Of a stretch of DNA of 64,000 bases, positions 34,533 to 45,982 are shown piece after piece. Position 1 is the first letter of the stretch. Each line of letters begins with the position of its first letter. The stretch lies in the NCBI RefSeq assembly GCF_002934665.1, contig NZ_NIRS01000001.1, positions 1,233,430 through 1,297,429 of the forward strand. Reading direction: 5' to 3'. A program made the translations under genes and the position numbers. Source of the stretch: Pseudomonas laurylsulfatiphila (GTDB lineage Bacteria > Pseudomonadota > Gammaproteobacteria > Pseudomonadales > Pseudomonadaceae). A model generated the notes under the pieces. The model was not told the origin of the DNA and did no database searches. It worked only from the letters and a program-made list of their open reading frames with translations.

Positions 34533-35243
34533 TTATAGCTCGTTATTCGACTTCCTGTTGTCATTCCAGTCGCGGCGCTGAAGAGCACCACACAGGCTGG
34601 ATATATGGTCACTCTCCCAATGCCGTATCACTGCAGCCACCGCCTGCGTCCGGTTACGAACGCGCAGCTTGTACATGACATTCGTCATGTAGTGTTTGAT
34701 GGTCTTCTCGCAGAGCTCAAGCTTGATAGCCACCTCGCGGTTGGTCAGGCCCTTCGATACCTCTCGGATAACCTGTTCTTCGCGATGGGTCAGCTCGACC
34801 TTTTGCTTGTCACCCGCGTTCTTTCTGATATTGCTTAACAGCCTGCCGGCAAGTTTAGGGGTAATGAAGGTTTCACCCCCGGCAACATTTCTGATGGCTT
34901 GCACAAGCTCAAGACCGCTGATGCCTTTCAACGCATAGCCCTGCGCGCCCGCTTCGAGGGCGGAATAGGCGTCCTCGATGGACTCGGATACCGTCAGCAT
35001 CAATATTTTAACGGCCGGCGAAGACGCCGAGATCGCTCGCACGGCAGCAAAGCTGTCGCCCGGCATATTGACATCCATCAGCAACACATTCGGAGCAAAA
35101 CGAGCCGCAATCTCCATGGCATCATCGGCCGACCCGCCCTGCTCGACCACCTGAAAGTCAGCTATTTTCTTCAGCGCCATTGCGACCCCATCCCTTAACA
35201 GTGGGTGATCGTCAACAATGCCAATCTTGATCGTGGGACTCAT
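34533..35243 (-). CDS. NarL/FixJ-family response regulator
   Basis: 236 residues from ATG 35243 (AGGAG 6-10 bases upstream); the frame extends 18 codons further, without support. Receiver domain ~4-120: Asp11-Asp12 ('IGIVDDHPLL'), phospho-Asp57 ('NVLLMDVNMPG'), Lys in 'GYALKGISG'. LuxR-type helix-turn-helix ~165-225: 'LTHREEQVIREVSKGLTNRE', 'LCEKTIKHYMTNVMYKLRV'. Convergent with its likely kinase, 44 bases between stop codons. Head-on pairing of kinase and regulator is less common than an operon and means they use separate promoters. Confidence 0.92.
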   Translation of the reverse strand: MSPTIKIGIVDDHPLLRDGVAMALKKIADFQVVEQGGSADDAMEIAARFAPNVLLMDVNMPGDSFAAVRAISASSPAVKILMLTVSESIEDAYSALEAGAQGYALKGISGLELVQAIRNVAGGETFITPKLAGRLLSNIRKNAGDKQKVELTHREEQVIREVSKGLTNREVAIKLELCEKTIKHYMTNVMYKLRVRNRTQAVAAVIRHWESDHISSLCGALQRRDWNDNRKSNNEL

Positions 35244-35704
35244 AAGAAGCTCCTCATGAGAGGCGATGGAGCTCAAAGTTGGTGTCGCGTGTTTCATTTT
35301 TTACCCCTCGCGTCCAGCCGAATCCGGCAAACCCTGCCGTCTCCATGATGTCCGGGACGACAGCTGTTACGGGTGACTGAGGGTGGTGCAACAAATGAGC
35401 CATTACCCTGGGGCGAAGAAAAAGCTCAGATTAATGAACAGGCTGTTTCAGAATGTTTCAAACGGGAAAAAGCGTGAAGGGGGAAAATTCCTCAACTTTG
35501 GTGGTAAGTGCCCGGTTGGGTGGGTGTAATGCCCCATTTATGGAGAGAGTGGCGGCGCTGTTGCACCGGCCGCTTTTAACAGGGTCTGCCTGCCCGCGCA
35601 GCCTGGCGGACTTTGCTGATCCGGCTTGATGCGATGCTACGGGAGGGCCACCCATGGAGGTGCCGGACAGCCTGTTGCAGACCGTCACCACCACAGTTGG
35701 CTAA
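35244..35704. other. Non-coding gap upstream of the response regulator
   Basis: About 460 bases between the regulator start and the end of the methyltransferase gene. Frames of up to ~80 codons exist, but none has a ribosome site or recognisable product. No hairpin of note or RNA gene was identified. It must contain the regulator promoter. Confidence 0.5.
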
Positions 35705-36538
35705 TCAGGGTTTACGCGCAATGATCACCTGGCTCTTGGCTACCACGGCATCCAGCGCCTGCTTGATCTGTGTACCCCGTGGCGAAGCCAGGATCGCCTG
35801 CCAGGTGTCCGCCCAGTGGTTGAGCAACGGATGGTCCGGGTTGCTGAAGTCGACCTTGGCTTCCCAGAACAGCAGCATCCACATCGACCAGTAGAATCCA
35901 TACTGGCTGTGGCTGATCACTTCCAGGCCGGCATCGCTGACCATGGCCTTGAACTGCGCTTCGCTGATGATGCGAATGTGGTTGGGCTTCTGGAAATATT
36001 CGGCCGCGGCGATGTCTTTCTGCAGGTCTTCGGAGCTGGGGTGCGGGACGCTCAGCAGGTACAACGCACCCGGCTTACCGACGCGCACCAGTTCCGCGAG
36101 GAACTGGGCCGGATCGTCCACATGCTCGATGACCTCGGTCGACACCACCCGCGTGGCGGTCGCATCGGCAATCGGCAGCGGGTTGCAGTCGGTGACGTGG
36201 CATTCGACGTCGCGGGCCGGTGTATCGATCAGGCGCTGACGGGTCGCTTCGACCTTGGCCGCGTCGATATCGGCGATGATGATTTTCGCCCCGCGCATCC
36301 CGCAGAAATGCACGTTGCCGCCGTCGCCACAGCCCACATCCAGCAGTGTGTCCTCGGGGGTCACCGGGAAACCGCTGAACAGTTCGCCGGTCTGCTGATT
36401 GAACCAGCCGCTGAGCATGGCGTCATGCAGGCCGAGCATATAGGGGTCGACCTTCTCCGCCACGGGTGGCGCAGGCGCAATCTCTGGCTGCACAGGCGCG
36501 GGCGTGCCCGCCGTGAGTTTCTTCAAAAGGCTCAGCAT
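35705..36538 (-). CDS. SAM-dependent methyltransferase of the CPA modification block (PA5459-like)
   Basis: 277 residues, class I methyltransferase. Motif I 'LLDVGCGDGGN', acidic motif II 'KIIIADIDAAKVE', 'STEVIEHVDDPAQFLAELVR' as post-motif region. A proline-rich N-terminal linker precedes it. It resembles the other methyltransferase in the block (37686-38570) over most of its length. Last gene of a five-gene run with 4-7 base overlaps. In P. aeruginosa the equivalent genes PA5455-PA5459 are needed for the methylated rhamnose at the end of the common polysaccharide antigen. Which methyltransferase acts on which hydroxyl is unknown. Confidence 0.87.
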   Translation of the reverse strand: MLSLLKKLTAGTPAPVQPEIAPAPPVAEKVDPYMLGLHDAMLSGWFNQQTGELFSGFPVTPEDTLLDVGCGDGGNVHFCGMRGAKIIIADIDAAKVEATRQRLIDTPARDVECHVTDCNPLPIADATATRVVSTEVIEHVDDPAQFLAELVRVGKPGALYLLSVPHPSSEDLQKDIAAAEYFQKPNHIRIISEAQFKAMVSDAGLEVISHSQYGFYWSMWMLLFWEAKVDFSNPDHPLLNHWADTWQAILASPRGTQIKQALDAVVAKSQVIIARKP

Positions 36539-37689
36539 GAGGTGGCTCCAGAGGATGAGACGGCTGTTCGGGAGGTGCCCAGGCGTTTGACCAGCGAGGC
36601 GCCGCGGTTGCGCATGGGCATTTCGATGTAGCGATAGTTGAGTTCGCTCAGCAGCACGATCAGGCCGCCAGCCATCAGCAACATCAGTATCGGATGGCCA
36701 GCCGGGCTGGGCAGCCCGGCAGCCTGTAAACGGAAAATGAATTCACGTACCAGCAAGTAGGCCGGGATATGGATCAGATAAATCCCGTAGGAACGGCTGC
36801 CGACCCACGTCATCAGGTGCTTGAACACGCCGCGCGGCAACAGGTAATCGCGGTTGTAGGAAGCGATCCAGACCAGCACTGCGCACAGCACCGCGATCAC
36901 ACCGATCCGGTATTGGGTGAAGGTAAAGCGATCCATGGCCATGTAGCTGAGCAGCAGCGACACCGTGATCAGTGCGGCGACACCCGCCCATGGACGACGC
37001 AGGAAAGTCGGCTCCCAGCGCAGGTACGACGGTTGCGTACTCCACATCGCCAACAGCACGCCAAGGGCCAGCGCATCGGTGCGCACCACCATCAGGATCG
37101 GCGTACGCAAGGTGAACAACTGCACCGCAACCAACGCCAGCAAAAGCCACACAAGGTGTTTGCGAAACAGCACGATCATCAGCGGGAACAGCAGATAGAA
37201 CTGCTCTTCCAGCGACAGGCTCCAGTACACGAAACTGGTGCCATATTCGTAGCGATAGAAACTGTCGGCAAAGCGGAAATTGGCGTACTGCGCGACGCCG
37301 GCCAGGGTCGCCTGAATGTTCGCGTGCAGGGTGCCAAAGGCGCCGGAGCGGTTGAGAAAGAGACACGCCAGCAACATCAGCGCCAGCCACAACCAGGCCG
37401 ACGGCAGCAATCGAAAGGCCCGGCGCAACCAGAAATTGCGCGTCTGTTGCCAATACTCCCGGCGCGTTGTGCAGCGGCGCATGGCCGGGATCAGGCTGCG
37501 GGCAATAACGAAGCCCGAGATCGCGAAAAACAGATCCACGCCCCACCACGGCTGGCTGTACAGCGTGATGGTCTGCAGCAAGGGCACAGCCGCCGCGAAC
37601 AGGCTGTCCTGCAGGTGATGAAACAGCACACCAAGCACCGCTATGCCACGCAACAGCTCGATGTCCATGATCCGTTTTTCGTTGCTCAT
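36532..37689 (-). CDS. Acyltransferase family 3 membrane protein (PA5458-like)
   Basis: 385 residues, about ten membrane helices. Typical N-terminal block 'IELLRGIAVLGVLFHHL' with the conserved His and 'WWGVDLFFAISGFVIARSL', then 'YWSLSLEEQFYLLFPL'. These OafA/NodX-like proteins acetylate sugars of envelope polysaccharides from the membrane. Here it overlaps both flanking methyltransferase genes (7 bases downstream, 4 bases upstream), so it belongs to the CPA modification operon. Substrate, probably rhamnan or its terminal sugar, is inferred from position. Confidence 0.9.
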   Translation of the reverse strand: MSNEKRIMDIELLRGIAVLGVLFHHLQDSLFAAAVPLLQTITLYSQPWWGVDLFFAISGFVIARSLIPAMRRCTTRREYWQQTRNFWLRRAFRLLPSAWLWLALMLLACLFLNRSGAFGTLHANIQATLAGVAQYANFRFADSFYRYEYGTSFVYWSLSLEEQFYLLFPLMIVLFRKHLVWLLLALVAVQLFTLRTPILMVVRTDALALGVLLAMWSTQPSYLRWEPTFLRRPWAGVAALITVSLLLSYMAMDRFTFTQYRIGVIAVLCAVLVWIASYNRDYLLPRGVFKHLMTWVGSRSYGIYLIHIPAYLLVREFIFRLQAAGLPSPAGHPILMLLMAGGLIVLLSELNYRYIEMPMRNRGASLVKRLGTSRTAVSSSGATSC

Positions 37690-38570
37690 GCGCCCTCCTG
37701 GACATGAGGCTTTCGAGCAATGATCACCTGGCTCTTGGGCATGAACCGGTCCAGCATCTGCTTGATCGCCAACCCGTCGGGCTGTGCCAGCAAGTCCTGC
37801 CAGGTTTTCGCCCAGCTCTCCATCAGCGGCGGGTACGGCGCCTGGATCCGGTCGCGAACCGCACCACCCAGGTCGCGCCCGGCGGCCCGTTCACTGGCCC
37901 AGAAAAAAATCATGCCCATGACCCAGAAAAACCCGGTGGCCTGGCGATGTTCGATGACCAGGCCTGCGTCCTCCACCAGCGCGGCGAACCGCTCGGGGGT
38001 GAAAATCTGCACATGATTGGGCGATTGAAAGTAGCTGGCCGGGGCGATGCCTTTCTGCAAATGCTCGCCCACCGGAGACGGTACGCTCAGCAGGTACTGC
38101 GCGCCGGGGCGGCCCATGCGCACCAGTTCGGCCATGAAGGATTCCGGCTGGTCGATATGCTCGAGCACTTCCATGCACACGACTTTGCTCGCGCAACCAT
38201 CGGCTAGCGGCAGCGGCAAACTGTTGCTGACCAGCCCCAGGTTCGGTTGGTCCGACTGTGCCGCCACTTGCCGGGCAAGCTCGCGGACTTTGTCGTGTTC
38301 ACTGTCGGTGAAGATCACCGAAGCGCCTTGACGCACCGCAAACAAGGTCGCCACGCCTTCGCCACAGCCGACATCCAGCAAGGTGTCGTCGGCGGTGATG
38401 GCAAACCCTTTGAGCAGTTCGCCGCTGTCACCCGAAAACCAGCCGTCATGCATTGCATCGTGCAAACCCACGTCTCTTGGCGACACGCGGGATTGCTCGA
38501 CCGGCAATGGCGCAGGCCGGGGCTCGGGTTTCGTCTCTGGAAAGAAACGTCTGACCAATGCGCGAATCAT
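37686..38570 (-). CDS. SAM-dependent methyltransferase of the CPA modification block (PA5457-like)
   Basis: 294 residues. Class I fold: 'LLDVGCGEGVATLFAV' (SAM site), 'VIFTDSEHDKVREL' (ribose contact), 'VCMEVLEHIDQPESFMAELV'. Paralogue of the gene at 35705-36538; the shared C-terminal text 'SQVIIARKP' and 'HPLMESW/LNHW' regions show a duplication. Overlaps the glycosyltransferase upstream by four bases. A role in methylating the capping rhamnose of the common polysaccharide antigen is drawn from the P. aeruginosa order. Confidence 0.87.
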   Translation of the reverse strand: MIRALVRRFFPETKPEPRPAPLPVEQSRVSPRDVGLHDAMHDGWFSGDSGELLKGFAITADDTLLDVGCGEGVATLFAVRQGASVIFTDSEHDKVRELARQVAAQSDQPNLGLVSNSLPLPLADGCASKVVCMEVLEHIDQPESFMAELVRMGRPGAQYLLSVPSPVGEHLQKGIAPASYFQSPNHVQIFTPERFAALVEDAGLVIEHRQATGFFWVMGMIFFWASERAAGRDLGGAVRDRIQAPYPPLMESWAKTWQDLLAQPDGLAIKQMLDRFMPKSQVIIARKPHVQEGA

Positions 38571-39862
38571 GCCTCGGGGGTTTCCACGACACGGTTCTCG
38601 AACAGGTGCTCGAAAAATGTCTCAAGCCGCTGTTCGGCAGTGGCCTGGCTGCAGAATTTCCTGAGGCTGGCCACTGCGTGCGCGGACATCTGTGCATAAC
38701 GCTCGGGATCATCCTTGGCCACGTCATAGCTTGATTGGTAAGCCCTGCACAACGACGCCCAATTGGTGACATAGCGCAGGGTACGAAACGCTCTGCGCGG
38801 GTCATGTGGCCAGGCCGTCAGCTCATCGGTGGAGTCAATCAGGAATGCATTTTCGGCATCCAGATAATCGATCATCGCCGTGGTCCGTGGTGCCACCGCC
38901 GGTTTACCACAGGACATGAACTCCATCAGCGGAAGACATTGACCCTCGCCGTAGGACGTGTTGACCACGTAACTCGTGGCTTGCACCAGCTGCTCATAGT
39001 CCGCGTCAGCCAGATAGCCGTAAATCAGCACGACCCGGCAGCGGTAAGACTGGTTTTTGTACAAGTGGTGAAGGATGTCGGTCAGCGCTTCTTCAGCATT
39101 GTGGTGCGTCAATTTGAGCACCAGCGTTGCGTCGTCCACCTCGCGAAACGTCACGCAAAAGGCACTGAGCATGTCTTCCCAATTCTTGCGCCCATCACTG
39201 GGGTTGAACACCGAGGTGTAAATCACGCCGTCGAGGACCAACTCGTGTTCTCTCGGCGGGGCCTGGAAATCAATACCCACGCCTTCGCGAGTTGCCACGG
39301 GGCCGAAGGCGCGCAAGTCGAGTTCGCGGCTGTCTGCCAGCAACCCCTTGAGCGTCAACCGCACCTGACTGGCCAAGGGCTGACGCTTCAAGTGGGCGCC
39401 ACGCTCGGAAAACCGGTCCCATACCGGGGCCGGTACCGCGATGATCGGATAGTCGGCACCCATCGCCTCGCGCACCGCATTCACGGTGTAGCTGGAATGT
39501 GTAATCGCCGCACCCGCTGCGCGCAACACCGTGCGCCAGTCATTGAGCGGGTCACCGGCAAAGGGTTCGTTGGGGATGGTGCTGAATTCCCACGCGAACA
39601 CCGGCAGCGTCGGGCAGGTGAAATTGACCGGCGTACGATGAGGCGGTGAGAACGACAGGAACACGCACGCTTCACCACGGGACAAGGCGTCCGTGTACAA
39701 GGCATCGACTTCGGTCTGGGGGTCGCTGACTTCTACCACTCGCCCCAGCCGCTCCAGCACAGGTCGGTACTCCTTGAGCACGAAGTAATAGCTGTACTCC
39801 GAACGGCCAAGGTTCCGGGCAATGGTGTGCTGGTTGGTTTCCGAATGAATGATGATCAGCAT
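38567..39862 (-). CDS. Glycosyltransferase (GT4-like) of the CPA modification block (PA5456-like)
   Basis: 431 residues. GT-B layout: N-terminal acceptor half ending near 'SSYTVNAVREAMGADYPI', C-terminal donor half with 'NPSDGRKNWEDMLSAF' and 'TSYGEGQCLPLMEFMSCGKP' (the E-x7-E-like nucleotide-sugar motif of GT4 enzymes). Its start 'HTIARNLGRSEYSYYFVLKE' is shared with the neighbour at 39856-41433, so the two are paralogues. Overlaps by four bases with the methyltransferase downstream and by seven with the glycosyltransferase upstream. Probably adds terminal sugar(s) to the D-rhamnan chain. Confidence 0.88.
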   Translation of the reverse strand: MLIIIHSETNQHTIARNLGRSEYSYYFVLKEYRPVLERLGRVVEVSDPQTEVDALYTDALSRGEACVFLSFSPPHRTPVNFTCPTLPVFAWEFSTIPNEPFAGDPLNDWRTVLRAAGAAITHSSYTVNAVREAMGADYPIIAVPAPVWDRFSERGAHLKRQPLASQVRLTLKGLLADSRELDLRAFGPVATREGVGIDFQAPPREHELVLDGVIYTSVFNPSDGRKNWEDMLSAFCVTFREVDDATLVLKLTHHNAEEALTDILHHLYKNQSYRCRVVLIYGYLADADYEQLVQATSYVVNTSYGEGQCLPLMEFMSCGKPAVAPRTTAMIDYLDAENAFLIDSTDELTAWPHDPRRAFRTLRYVTNWASLCRAYQSSYDVAKDDPERYAQMSAHAVASLRKFCSQATAEQRLETFFEHLFENRVVETPEA

Positions 39863-41433
39863 GGGGCGTTATCCGTCACGATGGCTGGCGGCAAAGACTG
39901 TGGTGCCAGCCCGAAAAAATCCGCCATGCGTTTCTGCACCGGGGCGAAAGCGCAGTAATCGTGCATGCGCTCGATGGCGGCGAGGGACATGCGCTGATAC
40001 TCCAGCGGTTGTTCCTTGGCCAGACGGTAACTGTTTTCGTAAGCGGTTTTCAGCGAACCCCAATCCGGCCGGTAACGCAGGGTGCGGTAGATGATACGAG
40101 TGTCCTGCGGCCAGATAGTCAGTTCTTCGCTGGACTTGACCACAAACGCCACACGCTCATCGATGTAGTCCTCCATGGCCGTGTGATCCGGGGCAATCAC
40201 CGGTTTGCCGCTGGCCATGAACTCCATCAGCGGCAGGCACAGCCCTTCGCAGCGCGAGGCATTGACGTAGTAACTGGCGGCTTCGTACAGCCGGGCGTAT
40301 TGCGGGTCGTCCAGGTAGCCGTGCATGACCACCACCCGACAGGCGAACGGCGAAAGCTGGGCGAGCAACGTCATCAGTTCGTCGTGGTAGGACGACAGAT
40401 CACTTTGGGTAATCTTCAGCACCAGCGTCGCGTCAGACGTTTCGCGAAACGCCCAGCAGAATGCGGTGATCAGTTGATGCCAGTTCTTGCGCCCGTCACG
40501 CGGGTTGAACACGGTGACGTACACCACACCGTCAACCTGTGTTTCGACCTGGGCGGTGGTGTCCGGCCACTGTCGCGGTTCTGGCTCGGGTACTGCAATC
40601 GTCTGCGGGCCGGCGATGGCCGGCAACCAGTCAGCGAGACGCTCATGGGCGGCTTGCGACAACAGGTCGCGAACCCCTTCCCAATACCACTGGCTTAGAA
40701 AATGAGTGCGATGCACCGGGACCGGCAGCGATTTACCTTTGTCCAGGCGCCACATACGCAGGTAATGGCGAGCAATCACAAAGCGGCGCTTGAGCGTCAG
40801 CGGCGGTGGCTTCAATGCCTCAAGCTCGGCCTCGAGCGCCGCCAGTTCTTCGGCGGTCGGCACGACGGGGATCAGTGCATCGGCGTTCAGCCCGAGTGTG
40901 CGCGTATCGAAGATGCAACCCTTGATGTCCAGGGTCGAGCCGGCGCTGATCGGGACGCTGGTTTGGCGACTACGAATGTCGGCGAAGTTTTCCCACAACG
41001 GCGTCGGCAGCACCAGCACCGGGAAATCTTCGCCCATGGCCCGACGAATCGCCCGGGCGGTATGACTGGAAAGCGTGATCACCCGGCCCTGGCGCGCGAG
41101 CATTTGTGTCCAGTCCTGGCGCGGGTCGTTATCCCATTGCTCATCGGGAATCGAATCAAACTCCCAGGCCACCACGCAGATCGTCGGGCACTCAAGGTCG
41201 TTCGGGGTTTTCTGCGGTGGCGTAAACGACAGGAACAGACTGTCTTCGCCGGCGGCCAATAATTTTTTGTAGAGCGGATCGACCTCGGCGGTGGAGGACA
41301 CCACATGCACTCGCCCAAGGCTTTCGAGCACAGGGCGATAGGCCTTGAGCACGAAGTAGTAACTGTATTCGGGACGACCGAGGCTCTGGCTGATGGAGCT
41401 GTCGTTGATGTCCGAGTAAAGAATGAAATTCAT
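39856..41433 (-). CDS. Glycosyltransferase (GT4-like) of the CPA modification block (PA5455-like)
   Basis: 525 residues from ATG 41433; this start aligns with that of the paralogue next door ('ISQSLGRPEYSYYFVLKAYR'), although the frame is open to 41457. It is longer than the paralogue because of an insert around residues 165-260 ('AELEALKPPPLTLKRRFVIA'). Donor-half motifs: 'NPRDGRKNWHQLITAF', 'ASRCEGLCLPLMEFMASGKP'. First gene of the five-gene minus-strand operon that diverges from rmd; the ~420-base gap must hold both promoters. Confidence 0.88.
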   Translation of the reverse strand: MNFILYSDINDSSISQSLGRPEYSYYFVLKAYRPVLESLGRVHVVSSTAEVDPLYKKLLAAGEDSLFLSFTPPQKTPNDLECPTICVVAWEFDSIPDEQWDNDPRQDWTQMLARQGRVITLSSHTARAIRRAMGEDFPVLVLPTPLWENFADIRSRQTSVPISAGSTLDIKGCIFDTRTLGLNADALIPVVPTAEELAALEAELEALKPPPLTLKRRFVIARHYLRMWRLDKGKSLPVPVHRTHFLSQWYWEGVRDLLSQAAHERLADWLPAIAGPQTIAVPEPEPRQWPDTTAQVETQVDGVVYVTVFNPRDGRKNWHQLITAFCWAFRETSDATLVLKITQSDLSSYHDELMTLLAQLSPFACRVVVMHGYLDDPQYARLYEAASYYVNASRCEGLCLPLMEFMASGKPVIAPDHTAMEDYIDERVAFVVKSSEELTIWPQDTRIIYRTLRYRPDWGSLKTAYENSYRLAKEQPLEYQRMSLAAIERMHDYCAFAPVQKRMADFFGLAPQSLPPAIVTDNAPC

Positions 41434-41855
41434 GGCATCCCACGGTGACGCCGCCATCCCGGCAGCCTCACGCTATGACGGGGAGGACAGGGTTCGAGCC
41501 AGTGTTTGCTGGCGCTCGTCCATCATTTTCCTGCCCGTCTTCGTTCTTGTTTTAGTAGTCAGTTTCTCGCAGTTTCGAAGCGACGCTGCCGAACCCTGGG
41601 TAATCGTGACGAGGGGCATTCTAAACACATCCATCGAGGGTTCGTGAACCGCCTGGCGAGAATAATTCAGGCTACGCTGAGGAGAACTGATCAGTCACGA
41701 TTGGACTTGTTGAAATTGCCGAGCAAATGGCACAGATTGGCTACCAAACAACTACAACAAACATTTCACCCGTCGTTCGAGCGATCATGTCGCTCGCAAG
41801 TTTTTCCATGGAGCCTGTGGAAAATGGATGAAATGCATGACCAAGGGGTCGCTGT
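41434..41855. other. Divergent promoter region of the two CPA operons
   Basis: 422 bases, AT-richer toward the middle. A short frame (ATG 41824 to TGA 41859, 11 codons) ends inside the rmd start region; see findings. I see no other gene, repeat or RNA here. Confidence 0.5.
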
Positions 41856-43738
<1,883 letters not shown>

Positions 43739-43741
43739 GCC

Positions 43742-45184
43742 ATGCTGATTCCCGTGATTCTCTCCGGCGGTGCCGGGACAAGGTTGTGGCCGGTGTCGCG
43801 TGAAGGCCATCCCAAACCGTTCATGGCCTTGCCTGACGGCCAGTCGCTGCTGGGCAAGACCTATCGGCGTGCCGCCGACCTGCTCGACGGCTGGGGCGAT
43901 ATCGTCACGGTGACCAACCGCGAGTACTACTTCCAGAGCAAGGATCACTTTCGGGACGCGCACCTGGGCCGTCATCGCGGGCACTTCCTGCTCGAGCCAA
44001 CGGGGCGCAATACGGCGCCGGCGATTGCCGCCGCCGCCCTCTCGCTCCAGGCCCTGCATGGTGACGACGCGATCATGCTGGTCATGCCGGCCGACCATCT
44101 GATCGTCAATGTCGAGGCACTGAAGGACGCGGTCGAGCATGCCGTGACATTGGCCAGGAGCGGTCACCTGGTGACCTTCGGTGTGGTGCCGAGCGCTCCG
44201 GAAACCGGTTTTGGCTACATTGAAGCCGGCACACCACTGGACGACAGGGGCGCTGCCAGCGTGCGGCGCTTCGTCGAAAAACCCGACCTGCAAACCGCGA
44301 CGCATTACGTAGAAAGCGGCAACTTCCTGTGGAACTCCGGGATGTTCTGCTTCTCGGTCGCCACCCTGCTGGCCGAACTGCAAACCCACGCTCCCACGTT
44401 GCTGGAGCAGACGCAAACCTGCATGGCCGCCAGCGCTGCGGTGGAAAACGCCGGTAGCGTGCAACAGGAACTGTCACCGGCGCTGTTTGGCGAAATCATG
44501 GACATTTCCATCGACTACGCGTTGATGGAGCGCTCCGACAAGGTGGTCGTCGTGCCCGCCCGTTTCGACTGGAGCGACATCGGCTCCTGGGGGGCGGTGG
44601 CCGCGCTGGTACCGGCGGATGCACAGAACAACCGCGCCGTCGGCGAAGCGATTTTCATCGACAGCCACAACAACTTTGTCCAGAGCGACAACCGCCTGGT
44701 AGCGACCGTGGGCGTGGATAACCTGATCATCGTCGACACCGCCGACGCGGTGCTGGTGGCCCACGCCGACCGCGCCCAGGATGTGCGCCGGGTGGCCAGG
44801 CAACTCAAGGACAAAGAGCACGAGGCCTATCGCCTGCACCGTACGGTCAGCCGGCCATGGGGCACCTACACCGTGCTCGAGGAGGGTCCGCGCTTCAAGA
44901 TCAAACGTATCGTGGTCAAGCCCGGCGCCAAGCTGTCATTGCAGATGCACCACCATCGCAATGAACACTGGGTGGTGGTCGAAGGCATGGCCAAGGTCAC
45001 CAACAACGGCACCGGCACGCACCTGGTGGCCAAGAACGAATCGACCTTCATTGCCGCCGGTCACAAGCATCGCCTGGAGAATCCCGGCGTGATCGACCTT
45101 GTGATCATCGAAGTGCAAAGCGGCGAATACCTGGGAGAGGACGACATCGTCCGCTTCGAAGACCAATACGGCAGGACAGTTTGA
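43742..45184 (+). CDS. wbpW: Mannose-1-phosphate guanylyltransferase / mannose-6-phosphate isomerase
   Basis: 480 residues, bifunctional type II PMI/GMP. N-terminal guanylyltransferase (~1-340) with 'LSGGAGTRLWPVSREGHPKP' and 'FVEKPDLQTA'. C-terminal cupin isomerase (~350-480) with 'RPWGTYTVLEEGPRFKIKRI' and 'QMHHHRNEHWVVVEG', which holds the metal-binding His residues. Supplies GDP-D-mannose for Gmd. AlgA and PslB are paralogues; the name wbpW follows from its place between gmd and wzm. Confidence 0.93.
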   Translation: MLIPVILSGGAGTRLWPVSREGHPKPFMALPDGQSLLGKTYRRAADLLDGWGDIVTVTNREYYFQSKDHFRDAHLGRHRGHFLLEPTGRNTAPAIAAAALSLQALHGDDAIMLVMPADHLIVNVEALKDAVEHAVTLARSGHLVTFGVVPSAPETGFGYIEAGTPLDDRGAASVRRFVEKPDLQTATHYVESGNFLWNSGMFCFSVATLLAELQTHAPTLLEQTQTCMAASAAVENAGSVQQELSPALFGEIMDISIDYALMERSDKVVVVPARFDWSDIGSWGAVAALVPADAQNNRAVGEAIFIDSHNNFVQSDNRLVATVGVDNLIIVDTADAVLVAHADRAQDVRRVARQLKDKEHEAYRLHRTVSRPWGTYTVLEEGPRFKIKRIVVKPGAKLSLQMHHHRNEHWVVVEGMAKVTNNGTGTHLVAKNESTFIAAGHKHRLENPGVIDLVIIEVQSGEYLGEDDIVRFEDQYGRTV

Positions 45185-45982
45185 ATGCTGCTTTCTTTGT
45201 ACCGCTCGCTGTGGAGTTACCGGGGTTTCATCCTCGGTAGCGTCAAGCGAGAGTTCCAGGCGCGTTATCGCAATTCACTGTTCGGTGCCTTGTGGACCGT
45301 GCTCAACCCGCTGTCGATGATCATCGTCTACACCGTGATCTTTTCCCACATCATGCGTGCCCGTTTGCCTGGGGTGGATGACGGCTTGGCTTACAGCGTC
45401 TACCTCTGTGCCGGATTGCTGACGTGGGGTTTGTTCGCAGAAATCACCGTCCGCAGTCAGAACATGTTTCTGGACAACGCCAACCTGCTTAAAAAAATCA
45501 GCTTCCCGCGGATCTGCCTGCCGGTCATCGTGCTGTTCAACGCCGGCATCAACTTCGCGATCATCATCGGCCTGTTCCTCGGCTTTCTGTTGCTCACCGG
45601 GCGACTGCCGGGCATGGCGCTGCTGGCGCTCATTCCTCTGCTCGCGTTACAGGTGATGTTTTGTGCCGGGTTGGGGATGATTCTTGGCGTACTGAATGTG
45701 TTCTTTCGCGATGTCGGGCAATTTTTCGCCATTTGCCTGCAATTCTGGTTCTGGCTGACGCCGATCGTGTACCCGATGAGTATTCTGCCCGATTGGGTGC
45801 AGCGCCTGCTGCAACTCAACCCTCTGACCAACCTGATGTCCAGCTACCAGAACCTGTTTCTTTACGATCAATGGCCCGTCTGGAGTTCGCTGCTGCCGAT
45901 CATGGTCGCCAGTGTCTTGTTCTTCGTCATCGGACTGCGCCTGTTTCGACAGCGGGTCGGCGAAATGGTGGATGAACTCTGA
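45185..45982 (+). CDS. wzm: CPA polysaccharide ABC exporter, membrane subunit
   Basis: 265 residues, six predicted helices, ABC-2 family. Begins 'RSLWSYRGFILGSVKREFQA', with 'ARYRNSLFGALWTVLNPLSM' as the amphipathic interface and first helix, and 'FFRDVGQFFAICLQFWFWLT' before the late helices. With Wzt it moves the finished, lipid-linked rhamnan across the inner membrane. The ATG follows the wbpW stop directly (TGAATG), and its own stop overlaps wzt by one base. Confidence 0.94.
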   Translation: MLLSLYRSLWSYRGFILGSVKREFQARYRNSLFGALWTVLNPLSMIIVYTVIFSHIMRARLPGVDDGLAYSVYLCAGLLTWGLFAEITVRSQNMFLDNANLLKKISFPRICLPVIVLFNAGINFAIIIGLFLGFLLLTGRLPGMALLALIPLLALQVMFCAGLGMILGVLNVFFRDVGQFFAICLQFWFWLTPIVYPMSILPDWVQRLLQLNPLTNLMSSYQNLFLYDQWPVWSSLLPIMVASVLFFVIGLRLFRQRVGEMVDEL

